DNA of 64,000 nt, from contig JAPTYO010000008.1 of the NCBI GenBank assembly GCA_036873135.1, positions 27,492,761-27,556,760 of the forward strand, read 5' to 3'. Both the position numbers and the translations under genes were made by a program. This DNA is from Clarkia xantiana subsp. parviflora (lineage: Eukaryota > Streptophyta > Magnoliopsida > Myrtales > Onagraceae). The notes under the pieces are model-generated. The model was given only the letters and a program-made list of their open reading frames with translations, was not told the DNA's origin and searched no databases. Shown one piece after another: positions 35,440 through 46,223 of this stretch; the first letter of the stretch is position 1; every line of letters begins with the position of its first letter.

Positions 35440-35960
35440 CACAGCGGACGCGCACCATGAAACGCGATGAATGCAAGGCTCGACACCATATGCCCATGAT
35501 AACGACGACGCCCACTACATGGGCAATGCGATAAAAGAATTATACAAGGTGCAACGGATGCAAGGGTTGATACCCTATATCCATAATGACAACGACGATG
35601 TGGCGATGACAACGCCATGAGGCGTGACGGATGCAAGGTTTGACACCCTATGTCCATGCCGATGACAACACCTATTTCAGGGGCAATATGACATGGTACC
35701 AACGACGATGCAAAGGGTGACCCCTTAACAATATGATAGACGTTACACTTATTTCGGGGGCAATATAACACTTATGATATGATATACGACAGACGCATAA
35801 GGAGACCCCCTACGTCCGACACAGTGATACATGATAGACGCTAAGGGAAACCCCATACGTCCAACATATGAACATATCACGGCAACGCAAGCATATCATA
35901 CGACGCCGTCGACGCGAGACCCAACACCTCACGTCTAAGGTATAAGCAAGCCTACTTCAG
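35440..35960 (+). repeat. Diverged tandem repeats near the 3' end of the long element
   Basis: The phrases GATGCAAGG(G/T)TTGA(T/C)ACCCTAT(A/G)TCCAT, ACAACGACGATG and CTA(T/C)TTC(A/G)GGGGCAA recur at roughly 100-bp spacing, with later GACGC(A/T)AAGGGA-type units (about 35790-35860). The array is too diverged to give a clean unit. Confidence 0.55.
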
Positions 35961-36189
35961 GAGCAAATTTTTACATGAAATTTTTTATGATTGCAGGTTA
36001 TGATTATAATGATCCATATGAGTAACAACCCGAACAGAAGTAATGACATCCTTACTCGGGAAAAAACAAAGTTTTCGAAAAAGAAATTGAAAAAAATTTA
36101 AAAATCGTAATGACGGTATCCCCTTTCTAATTACATGCAACATTATTGACGTAAAAATGTATTGCAAGTATTTGTCTCAATTATGATTT

Positions 36190-36885
36190 AAAATAGGACA
36201 CGAGGGGGTAAAAATCGGACCTTCGAATTCACGAGATGAACCGAGCCAAACCAGCCCACATAAACCGGTTCAGTTAAACCGACCAAACCGGACGGAATCA
36301 ACCCGCCGGAAAAAGTAGCCACTGCTACCGGACGACCTCGCCGCTGCCACCGGAGACGACAATTCCGCCTCCCACTGCCGCGACCGTCAGAACCACGACA
36401 CTCCGCCTTGGCTCCCCCTCCCCCCCACCAAAAACCACCGATTGAGCTCTCGATTCCCCCGCCGCAACCTCGTTCCACCAAGAATCCCGCCGCTGGAGCT
36501 CCCCAAAAAGCCCGTCGCTGGAGATCCCCAAAAAGCCCGTCGCTGGAGCTCCCCAAAAAGCCCGTCGCTGGAGCTCCCCAGAAAGCCAGTCGTCGACGAC
36601 CAGTCCGCCGGTGATTAAGGCCGATGATAACGCCGCCTGAACTGGAGGACCCAGACGATGGATTTCGAACCTCCGCTTGTCAAGAGCCGCGTCGCTTCAA
36701 CTGTCGCGAGCCTCATCCCGCCACGAGCGAAGAAAACCTGCAGGCGGACCGGCACGAACCGGCGATGGTCCTCCAAAACCGAAATCGAACTGAGACAAGG
36801 TTCGATTCACCGAACCAAGATCGAACCAATGACCAAACCGAGTTCAAAAATCGAACAAAGGTGATTTCTTGGTGCCCAAGAAAGG
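36190..36885. repeat. GC-rich block with AACCGGTTC-type ends and a 25-bp minisatellite
   Basis: A sharply GC-rich block in AT-rich surroundings. Its left edge (36230-36300) and right edge (36775-36860) are rich in CGAACC/AACCGG motifs. 36480-36590 holds about four copies of a 25-bp unit around CGCTGGAGCTCCCCAAAAAGC. Because 25 is not a multiple of three, each copy is read in a new frame, so the reading frames across it are not genes. It may be a non-autonomous DNA element, but I find no clear terminal inverted repeat. Confidence 0.5.
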
Positions 36886-37694
36886 TAAAAGTATGAGTTT
36901 TTTATGAAGGTAAAGTTTGAATATTTGGTGGCTACCAAAAAATGACATAAACTTTATAAAGAAGAAGATGAGTGTAGAGTTTTTCAAATTGCAATTATTT
37001 ATAGTTATGCCATTAACTATAGGGTTGGTAGTTTTTTCACTCATTACCATGTATGCATACATGTGCATCACTACTAGTGTTGTCAAACACTTAGTAATTT
37101 TTTCATACATTAAATGATTGCACCCATATACATCAACACTAGTGTTGTCAAACACTTAGAATTTTTTTCATTACTATTCATGATAGCATCCATATGAGTT
37201 AACCTTGTCACTGATGATAAGTTAGAATTTTTTCCATGATCGACAATTTTGTCATACATATGCATACACATCGCATGACTGTTGACATACTCATATACAC
37301 ACCTATCATGACATACAATCATTCATTCATACATACCATGTCACGTACATATACACGTAACAATGTTGACATGCTTGCATTTACTTGCATTATTACATAG
37401 GATCCATTACAAGCACGTACGATCCATGTCTATGATTACATTCATGAAATTGTATGCTAACACATTTATGACTCACCCCATACTTGTGTGAATTTTCTAT
37501 CTATGAATATAACAATTTCATAGGTCGAACAACTTCCTAACACGGAAGGAACGACCGTCGGACATCGACACCAACACCAACAATGAGATACTTTTGAAAA
37601 TAGGTAAAAAAATAGCTGAGATACAGTCGGGTGTAAGTCCTTCTAATAAATAGAGTCAAGTAAAGGTAAACCCAATGCTTGACTCGGTTGCAAA
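36886..37694. other. AT-rich 3' interior of the long element
   Basis: No gene seen. It contains an interspersed repeat around GTTGTCAAACACTTAG(T/A)A(A/T)TTTTTTCAT at about 37078 and 37145, with a related copy near 37215, and many CATAC/ATGCATAC phrases. It ends at the 3' LTR. Confidence 0.5.
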
Positions 37695-38321
37695 TGATGG
37701 ATATACACTGGACCTCACTAAGGCTTGATTTGGTCGCACCGTCAACCCCGAACATGGTAAGTGGCCAAAGCCTTTATTTATCACGCGCTAGTCCTCCCGA
37801 TCGGACTAGTTCGGTGTCGAAAACACCGAACTAATCCGGACCGGACTAGTCCCGTGACACCGGAGTAGTCCCGTGACACCGTCATCAACACCGAACTGGT
37901 CTGGTGTCACGGGGCCGACGCGTCCGGCCCTTGACTGTTGGGTGACTGACACCCGGGTCACTCTTATTTACGATACTACCATTTTTACACGGGTCCCACC
38001 CGTAAATGTGGGCCCCTCCGGTGCCAAAATTTCAATCCCTATAAATAGGGCAAGATACCATTCATTTACAACTTGATATCTGATTTTCAGACCGGAAGTT
38101 TGACTTCTCTCTAGCTTTATCTCTTTACAACCGAACTCTCATTTAGGCATCAGAGAGGGTTCGCCGGACCCTCCCTCCCCCCCCCCCCCCCCCCCCCCCC
38201 CCGGCTTATCCCTTGTGCAGGTAAGCTTGGAACATAAGGAAGAAGCGTAAAACAAAAAACGAAGGAACACGAGTCGACGCAAGGCTGCCAAGATTGGAGC
38301 CCCGAAGAGTTTGTTCCATCA
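37695..38321 (+). repeat. 3' LTR of the long Tat-type element
   Basis: Direct repeat of 17015-17607 with the same ends. TATAAATA lies at 38040-38047. It differs from the 5' LTR by an extra CCCGTGACACCGGAGTAGT repeat unit (about 37851-37880), small deletions, and a 26-base C run (38177-38202) in place of a short GACACCGTCC segment. The target duplication GTGGT follows at once. Confidence 0.93.
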
Positions 38322-38600
38322 GTGGTGACCCATGCATACCAACGAATCCTAGATTGTGGCTCAATTGAAGGCCTAATTAATTGGGATTCGAATCAACCCC
38401 AACTAATATGGCCTATAAATAATTGAGCTTCAATTAAGTTGGACTGTTTGTGTGCCTAACTTGTCACCCTCGGAAGAAGTAGTTGAGTCATGGCCCATAT
38501 AAACGGATATTTCTATGGGGCTGCCTCATTTCCAGTCTAATTTGTTCGAGGGAGGGACCCTAACTGATTCAGACTTCAACCACCTCAGTGAGTAGAAAAG

Positions 38601-39345
38601 GGACGTTTGGATGGACGTAATGTGAAATTACTTAAAATGTGAGATTACAAAATGTGATCTGTAATGTGAGATTACTTGAAATGTTAGATTACAGTTTTTG
38701 TTGTGCTGTAACGTGGAGTGTAATTTTAGATTACAGTGTTTGATATGTGTTGTAATTTGCATTGTAATGTGACTTTATTATTATTATATTTATTTATAAA
38801 GAGTATATTATATCTTAATATGATAAGATTTACAAAATAAAATATATTTTGACAACAAATAACTTCTTAAAGTTTATGTTTTGTGGTTACTACTATAGTC
38901 ATTTATGAATTCAAAAAATAAAATATGTAAACTCAGTATGCACAGCTATTAAAATTCTAATAGTTAAAATATTATATGTAGTTTTATAACATAATTTTCA
39001 TAAAAAATTGCATTGAAAAGATTTTATTCATTTTATACGAACATCATGTGCATTATTATTTATTATAATAATGAGTTATGAAGTAGATAAAAAAAAAGTA
39101 CTAATAATAACAAAATTATTATCATAATAAACTATAATGATAATACAAAGTATTTTGTCTATTTAATAAATATTATTAAAATAATAACACTCCGTAAGTT
39201 GGACGTAATCTCACATTACATCCGTTTTTTTGATGTAATCTCACATTACGTTGAATGTAGTTTGGGCGTAATCTGAGATTACAATGCACATTACATTACA
39301 ATGCACATTACATCGTTTGACAAACCAAACAACGTAATGTTGATG
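38601..39345. mobile_element. MITE-like repeat, copy 1
   Basis: The left end, GGACGTTTGGATGGACGTAATGTGA, contains the ACGTTTGG type of start seen in many plant MITEs. The right part (39195-39340) has the inverse GTAATCTCACATTAC phrases and ends near CAAACCAAAC. In between is a 500-bp AT-rich core. Copies of GTAATGTGAGATTAC in both orientations dominate the ends. The superfamily is not assigned. Confidence 0.55.
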
Positions 39346-39895
39346 TAATGTGAGATTACAAGTAATGTGAGACGTAATGTGAGATTACTTGTAATGTCGG
39401 ATTACAGTGTTTGGTTGTGCTGTAATGTGGAGTGTAATGTCAGATTACAGTGTTTGTTATGTGTTGTAATTTGCATTGTAATGTGACTTTATTATTATTA
39501 TATTAATTTATATGAGAGTATTATATCTTAATATGATAATAGTTAAAAAAATATATATTTTGACAATAACGAACTTCTTAAAGTTTATGTTTTGTAGTTA
39601 ATTCTATAGTCATTTATGAATTCTAAATATTAATTATTTAAACTAAATACACACAACTATTAAATTTCTATTAATTGAAACATTATATATAGTTTTATAA
39701 GATATTTTTTTTTAAAAAAAAATCCCACGAAATTTTTTTTACTCATTTTATAAAAAAATTATGAGCACTATTATTTATTATAATAATAAGTTATGAAGTA
39801 GATAAAAAATAAAAAGCTAATAATAATAACAATATTATTATCATATTAAACTATAAAGATAATACAAAGTATTTTATCTATAATGTGTAGTGCTT
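39346..39895. mobile_element. MITE-like repeat, copy 2, right end missing
   Basis: 39375-39890 repeats the order of 38640-39160 nearly base for base (GGATTACAGTGTTTG, GTGTTGTAATTTGCATTGTAATGTGAC, then the AT-rich core). It stops before the inverse terminal block. The two copies lie head to tail. Confidence 0.6.
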
Positions 39896-40439
39896 TTGGA
39901 GACTTAATAACGCCATTTTAAAAGTAATCTACTTAATTTGTAAATTTAAAAATGATTTAATGACATTTTTGGCTGATAATAAAATGTTAAAAATATTCTC
40001 AAATTTAATATATACTAGATGGTCGACTTGCATATTGTACATTTAGTAATTCGTTTATAGAATTGTTAAGATATTTAAAAATTTAAATTTGATATTAATA
40101 ATTAATTTGTTGGTCTATATTTTATTTGAAATAGTTTATTTAAGAAATTCAATGATATCCAAAATTTTATAAGTGCAAGCTATGCTCGGTAATCTTTAAC
40201 CGTTTTTTTTTATTTGCCATTAAACTGTTGTTTTATTTTTTTTTTTAGTCGTCACTACTAGTCCATTCCTTTTTTTTGGACAAAAAAAAAACCGTTGTTT
40301 TATTTGAATTGAATAAATGAGCATTTTTTGGGAAAATAAATAAATGAGACGTTTGAAAGAACAAAAAAAAACGTTTTCCTGAGTTAGAAGAAAAATCGAG
40401 AGTCAAAAAGGCCTGGATTATCCTCGTTATAAAAATAAT
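39896..40439. other. AT-rich intergenic spacer upstream of the kinase gene
   Basis: No reading frame or element recognised. Long A/T runs occur (for example near 40202, 40234 and 40270). It is likely distal promoter or non-functional spacer. Confidence 0.45.
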
Positions 40440-40972
40440 AATAAATGGGGAACTATCTAATATATCTTATAAGTAGGGGGACTGAAAAGACAAAAGTAAA
40501 GCTTGTTTTTTTCTTCCAGTTTCAACTTTCATGAAATGAATGTCTACCGACAAAACCGGACAGTTGATGAGAGATTTACGAAAAGTGTTCCATTTCTTTT
40601 CTCAGCGCGCTTCTGGATATCATTATTGGGTGAATTTCATTTTTTTTGCTTGCTTTCCCCTTCACTTTGTAAAAATTCGTATCTTTCGTCTCTTTTACAA
40701 CACCAATCAATCAATTCAATCCGCGAAATCTCCATTGCAGATGCAACTTTTATCTCCCTCCCTGACCAGGGATGCGGATTCAATCAGTTTGAGCTGAAAA
40801 ACTCTACTTCTCCAGGTCAGATTCCAATTCCTAGCAGGCTCGATTCATCACCCATTCGCCATTTGCATTGCAAAGCGATGAATTCTTTAGTTTCAGCTCG
40901 ATTCAGTGCGTCCTTGCTCATTTCCGATCTTGGGCGTTGGTAGATTCGAAAAACTGAGGCTCCGAGGTTCAG
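40440..40972 (+). promoter_or_regulatory. Probable core promoter and 5' untranslated region of the kinase gene
   Basis: A TATA-like stretch (ATATATCTTATAAG, about 40458-40471) lies about 500 bp before the start codon. Pyrimidine-rich sequence follows (TTTCTTTTCTC, TCCCTCCCTG), typical of plant leaders. A few short upstream ATGs occur (40533, 40540). An intron in the 5' leader is possible but cannot be placed with certainty. Confidence 0.35.
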
Positions 40973-43900
40973 ATGGAGCCTCGTGTGGGGAATAAGTTTC
41001 GGCTCGGGAAGAAGATTGGCAGCGGCTCGTTCGGAGAGATCTATCTCGGTTTGTCCACTGCCTTCATCGTGAATTTGAGATTTGCTGTTTGCTATTGGAT
41101 TGGTTTAATTGTTGACTCGCGATTGGATTGAATGTGCAGGCACCAATGTCCAGACCAATGAAGAAGTTGCAGTCAAACTTGTGCGTGTTCTTCCCCAGAT
41201 TTCTGATAACGCTTCCAAATATTGACATGATATGACATCGATAATACATCGTACCACGGAAGTGTTAACATTTTGAAATGATTGATGGTAGCAACATCTG
41301 CTAAATGAACGATGACAACCGTCTAGATTGTTTACTTTTTTCATGTTCCAATTCAATTATCTTCATTATTTTTAGGACCTGGGTTGGTTCGTTTAGCTTG
41401 GGTGCTGATTACAAAATATTTATCTGTTGCGCCTTATCTGGACAATTCATGCTGAAGAAGAGGCATTTTTGCCGTCACTCAAAACTTGTGTGTATTTTTG
41501 GGTAGGACCTGTAATGTAGTTCTGGGTCTAAAATGTAGAAACTTTTTTTATTGATCTGAGTCATGTAAGAACACAGTTCTGCATTTTGAAAGATCTTGTC
41601 AGTGATCTACAAAGGAAATTTTGAATTTCAAATTCTTGTAGTCTGCCCTTTTCTGTAGATGTGTTTGATGGTGGATTATTTTCTAGAGCTATCTTATTGC
41701 AGCATGAAATTGCATATACATTGTCTGAACTATTCTCTACAAATACCAGGAAAGTGTTAAGACGAAGCATCCACAGTTGTTGATGGAGTCCAAGTTATAC
41801 AGGCTCCTACAAGGAGGAGGTAGTAGTTTATCTACTGCTGCAATATTCACGCATCTACACGTGTAGGCATTTTCTGATGATTGTAATTTAATTTCTTTTG
41901 TTGGTCATGGGCAGAGGGTATTCCGAAAGTTAGATGGTTTGGTGTCGAGGGAGATTACAATGTTCTTGTGATGGATTTGCTTGGACGAAGTCTTGAAGAT
42001 CTGTTCAACTTTTGCAGCAGAAAACTCTCGCTTAAGTCAGTTTTGATGCTTGCAGAACAAATGGTTTGTGTTATTTTGTTTTCTCTACTATAACTGTAAT
42101 TATGTCATATCCTGCTGTTGGTTTGTATACAACCTTATATCAATGATTACTGATATATCAACTGCTGTTCATTCAGATCAACCGTGTGGAATATGTACAT
42201 AATAAGTCCTTTCTACATCGAGACATCAAACCAGATAATTTTCTTATTGGCTTGGGAAAGCGTTCCAATCAGGTTAGAGCTGTACCTTTTAAGTAAACAT
42301 ATCGCTCTACTTATACTCGGTATAGATGTAATGTGCTAAATTCTATTCCTTGTCTTGCAGGTCTATATTATTGACTTCGGCCTTGCTAAAAGATACAAAG
42401 ATAGTGCCACCAATCAACACATTCCGTATAGGTGATTTGCTCTTCATTTTGTAGTTTCAGGTCACATTCAATTTGCAACTACATCCTCCAGACCACCAAT
42501 CATGAGTTTACTGATTTTTATTTAAAGAAAACATTGAGTTGCTTCTTTTAGAGTCTGAAAAGATCCCCCCTAGTGGTTGACAGATGGCAACTCAAGTTTC
42601 TTCTTTTCCTTTTCTTCATTTTTTTCTTCTTGTCGTTCTTAATGTTTCCTTTGAATAAGTTGGAGGTATTCATCTGTTTAATCTAAATTATTATCTGCGT
42701 TGTTGGTGATTTTTCCACCAGGGAGAATAAATGTCTAACTGGTACTGCTAGATACGCAAGCATGAACACTCACCTTGGAATCGGTACGTGTCAGACCTGT
42801 ATTCATATTTTACTAAATCTGCTGTGGCTGGACTAATCATAGTTAGACTAGTAATTGTTTTTCTGTTCTTGGGTTTTCTAGAACAAAGCCGCAGAGATGA
42901 TCTGGAATCTGTCGGTTTTGTCCTAATGTACTTTCTTAGAGGAAGGTGATACAGTATTCCTTTTACTCTCCTCTACTATTAAATCATATGTCTGTTTTCT
43001 TTCTGTAACTTGGCCCTGCAATTGTTTGGCAGCCTTCCTTGGCAGGGCCTGAAGGCTGGAACCAAGAAGCAGAGGTATGAGAAAATATGCGAGAAAAAAG
43101 TTTCTACTTCAATCGAGGTACGGCTCTTCACCTTTTCTTGTTTTTGCTTTCTATTTTTGGACTATGAAAGTGAAAATTGTTAATTCTGTACCAGACCTTA
43201 TGCCGTGGCTATCCTTCCGAATTTGCATCGTACTTCCACTATTGCCGATCGTTGCGGTTTGATGATAAGCCAGATTACGACTATCTCAAGGCTTTGTTCC
43301 GCAAACTTTTTATACACGAAGGTATGTTAGTATTCTTTATCTTCTGCTTTTAAGAGCACATCCTGACAAGTTTTATAGATGCATGTTCTGAACGGTGCAA
43401 TATAATTGATGGATTACTCAGGTTTCCAATGCGATTATGTTTTTGATTGGACCATTTTGAAGTATCAGCAAACCCAGTTGGCTACTCCACCTGCTCGTCC
43501 TCTGGTACTTATTTTCTATGATGATGATTGCTTTTTTGGGTTATATAGACGTATTTATAATATAGCTATGAAAATGTGGTTTCCTTTTTGTTTATGTGTC
43601 AAAAGTTTATTGGCTGTTACGTATCAACTCATCTATATCACACTGAATATTTCCCCACTTTTTTCTAGGGTCCGACTGCTGGAACCAGTTCTCGACTACC
43701 CCCAACAACGGGCAATGTTGACAGGAAGTCAGGTAGAACAATAGCTTTTGTTCCTTTATTAAATTTTTGAAATGAATTCGCAATGTTAGAAATATCAATG
43801 ATGATTAAATAAAAAAAGTTTGCTTTTTCATGGAAAAAAGAGCATCTGGTAAGATAATCAACATTAAGTTCCCTACACTAGTAAAAAGATGCTAGTTTCT

Positions 43901-44497
43901 CATAAAATTTCTCACTATGTTTCCCATTTGTAGTATTCTGTGACCCATGTGGAACATTCAACACTCACAATTCGTGTCCATTGAAGAGTTGTATATAATG
44001 AACAAATCAATCGATTGATGCAGGTGTTGTTGATAAAGGGCACTCTGTTGGTATGTCAATAGATCGTTCCCGACATAGAATTTCTGGTGCAGCTATAAGT
44101 TCTGGTAGCGTATCCAACCATAGGACTCATGCTACACACAGTGCTGCAATTACTAAGGATGCTACGGTACTATTCTTCATCCATCAAGTTGTTTGCTATA
44201 TATATTGAGATAAATTCAAATGGAATTCTCCAACCATACATACAGAAATCAAAATCCTCATTTTTTGGGCTATCGAGTGGATCAACAAGACACGCCGCTC
44301 CAGATTCTTCTCGAGGTCACTCAACCTCAGGGCCAATACCCATGGAGAGATCATCATCGAGTGCACCAAGAAGTTCACTTCTCGGGTTTCCAGACATCCG
44401 AAAAATGTCTAGAAAAGGCACATCGCAATCTCAGAACTATGATTCTGCTCTCAAGGGGATCGAGAGACTCCACTTTGAAGGTAACGGAAGAGTCTAG
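40973..44497 (+). CDS. CKL: Casein kinase 1-like serine/threonine kinase, 14 coding exons, 460 residues
   Basis: CK1 kinases phosphorylate Ser/Thr on many cytoplasmic, nuclear and plasmodesmal proteins. Exons with GT-AG borders: 40973-41048, 41140-41180, 41750-41819, 41915-42063, 42177-42272, 42361-42431, 42722-42783, 42882-42945, 43033-43117, 43195-43321, 43422-43504, 43669-43732, 44024-44166, 44246-44497. Together they make 1383 nt with no internal stop. The kinase domain (about residues 9-280) has the glycine loop [11 protein letters not shown], catalytic K38, HRDIKPDN (D128), DFG (149-151) and the CK1 signature [14 protein letters not shown]. The Ser-rich tail ends [17 protein letters not shown], as in plant CKL proteins but slightly short. 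R87 replaces the usual Pro in LLGPSLEDLF. All catalytic residues are kept, so the gene looks functional. Which CKL paralogue it is cannot be told. Confidence 0.95.
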
Positions 44498-45360
44498 TTT
44501 TTTTTTTAAAGAACATTTGATCTAAATTCAAGATATGCCACGGATATTGGAGGGGGGTTCTTGGAGAATCCAATAATTAAAGAAGGAGAAGTGGTGGACT
44601 CCAAGTGTGGTTGAGAGGGTGAGGTACTGTTGTTAGTTGATTGAAGCTGGTGATGAATTTAGGAAGAGAAATGAGTGAAAGTTGGAGAGGCCTCAAAATC
44701 TATAATAGGTTTTTCCGTGTACACTGTATCTATTCTATTCCTTTTGTTTTGGAGTATGAACAAAGGCAATTTTAACTGTCTGTCTGTCTGTCTGAAGTTG
44801 ATTTGGTTCCTTGTGTTGTTTCGTTTTTGAGTCTTTTTTTGTTGTTGCTGTAAATCTTTTGTTTTTGAGTCAGTCAAGCAGGCGAGATTATTTGTGGGTT
44901 ATTCTTATTTCTGCTACCATGGAGTGGTGAGTTTTGTTTTTTGTTGGGTAGAAGAGTGGTGAGTTTATTCTAGAGACTTTAGTCTCTATCTCATATGTTA
45001 TCTTACTACATAATATTATATTACCCTGCTACAATTATGATGATCCATAGACCAACTCCAAGACAATGGATCGTAGCAGAAGGAAGACTGATGGAGTTTG
45101 TTTTTGAAACTCCTGCGATTCACAAAATTGGCCAAAAAAAAATTCAATTCTCTAAATAGTGTTCCAAATTTTACATTTTACTTCTAGCAAAAGTATTTTA
45201 TTTTATAGAAAAGTCCCCTTAATTATTTGTTCATTAGGGATTAACGTATGTGTGGTGGTTAATTTTTTTTTCCTTCACGGTTTGAACAGTGTTGTTATTT
45301 GGTGTCTCCGTCAAATTTTGACGTTAAATTTAACAGAATTCGGTCATGTGACCAGCACAT
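44498..45360 (+). other. 3' untranslated region of the kinase gene and adjoining spacer
   Basis: The first 350-400 bp are probably 3' untranslated sequence (T-rich, with a short GTCTGTCTGTCTGTCTG microsatellite near 44780). I see no canonical AATAAA close to an expected end and no other gene. Confidence 0.45.
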
Positions 45361-45900
45361 GACCAAATAAAATTGAAAATCCCCAAATTACCGCTAAACC
45401 CTAAATCAGGCCAGCTGCTCCACCGCCGGAACCCTAAATCGGTCGGAACCCTAAGTCGGCCGGAATCCTAAATTGGCCGGAATCGGGCCGGAATAGGCCG
45501 TAACCCTAAATCAGGCCAGCTGCTCTTCACCGTCAGAACCCTAAATCGGCCGGAATCGATTGGAATCGGGCCGTAGTCGGCCATAATCGACTGGAATCGG
45601 GCCGGATTCATCTCGTTTGGAGGTGGGTGGGTCGGAATCGGAGGTGGGTGGCGGTGGGTGGGTCGGAATCGGAGGTGGGTGGCGGTGGGTGGCCGGAATC
45701 GGAGGTGGGAGGCCGAAATCGGGTTTAGGGGCAGTATGGTCTTTTCATCTAAGTCTGTTAAACTTAACACCTAAATTTAACAGAAAACCAAATTGCAACA
45801 CTATTCAAACTTGGGACAGTGCATATCAACACTTTAATTTCGAGACACCAAATTGAAACATCAGGTAAACCTGAGAAACTAAATATGTTATTTTCCCTGA
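45361..45900. repeat. Repeat block with AACCCTAAATC and GGCCGGAATCGG motifs and a GGTGGGTGG array
   Basis: 45400-45600 repeats (G/C)AACCCTAAATC(A/G)G, GGCCGGAATCG and CAGGCCAGCTGCTC. 45617-45715 holds about four copies of a unit around GTCGGAATCGGAGGTGGGTGG. Translated frames here are simple repeats. The flanks (CAAATTTTGACGTTAAATTTAACAG at 45312 and CTGTTAAACTTAACACCTAAATTTAACAG at 45756) are partly inverse, hinting at a small DNA element spanning about 45280-45900. Confidence 0.5.
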
Positions 45901-46223
45901 ATTATTTGGTATAGAGGAAAAATAATAATAATTTTGCTAGCAGACCAAGTCACCACCTAGTCAATCTAAAACATAAGTGATATTCATGTTTAAATATCAA
46001 TCTTCGTAAAGATAGACGGTCTAAATACATTTCATAATGTTAATATTAACACCAAACTAAAAGGAATCACATTGAACCCTAAAAAATCAGAAACTCACTT
46101 TTTGTCATTGCCATGATACGAGTAGAAAAATGTAAAAACAACACAATTTTTAACTTTTAGACATTAAAACATCAGTATAACAAATACATTTACTTTTGTA
46201 GATAACCAACTGCATACACATTG

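Larger units (their letters stand above)
17015..38321 (+). mobile_element. Very long Tat-type LTR element lacking RT and integrase, with an antisense accessory gene
   Basis: Direct LTRs at 17015-17607 and 37695-38321 are flanked by the perfect 5-bp duplication GTGGT (17010-17014 and 38322-38326), so the whole 21.3 kb span is one insertion. Removing the nested copia element (9.6 kb) leaves about 11.7 kb. On the plus strand it holds a Gag-protease remnant (17659-20310), a second Gag-like piece and a tandem-repeat array. On the minus strand it holds a split accessory gene (23123-24587 and 34202-35268). I find no RT, RNase H or integrase belonging to it, so it probably moved using proteins of a related element. 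Confidence 0.88.

Noticed and set aside
36408..36614. Pro/Lys-rich frame
   Set aside because: It spans a 25-bp minisatellite that changes frame at each unit, which no conserved protein would do.
44129..44525. Alternative frame at the kinase 3' end (44220-44525)
   Set aside because: The frame used by exon 14 ends with the conserved [10 protein letters not shown] tail of CKL proteins and joins exon 13 in phase. The other frame does neither.
45361..45760. Repeated AACCCTAAATC suggesting interstitial telomere sequence
   Set aside because: The CCCTAAA units are scattered among unrelated GGCCGGAATCG phrases and never form a tandem telomere array.
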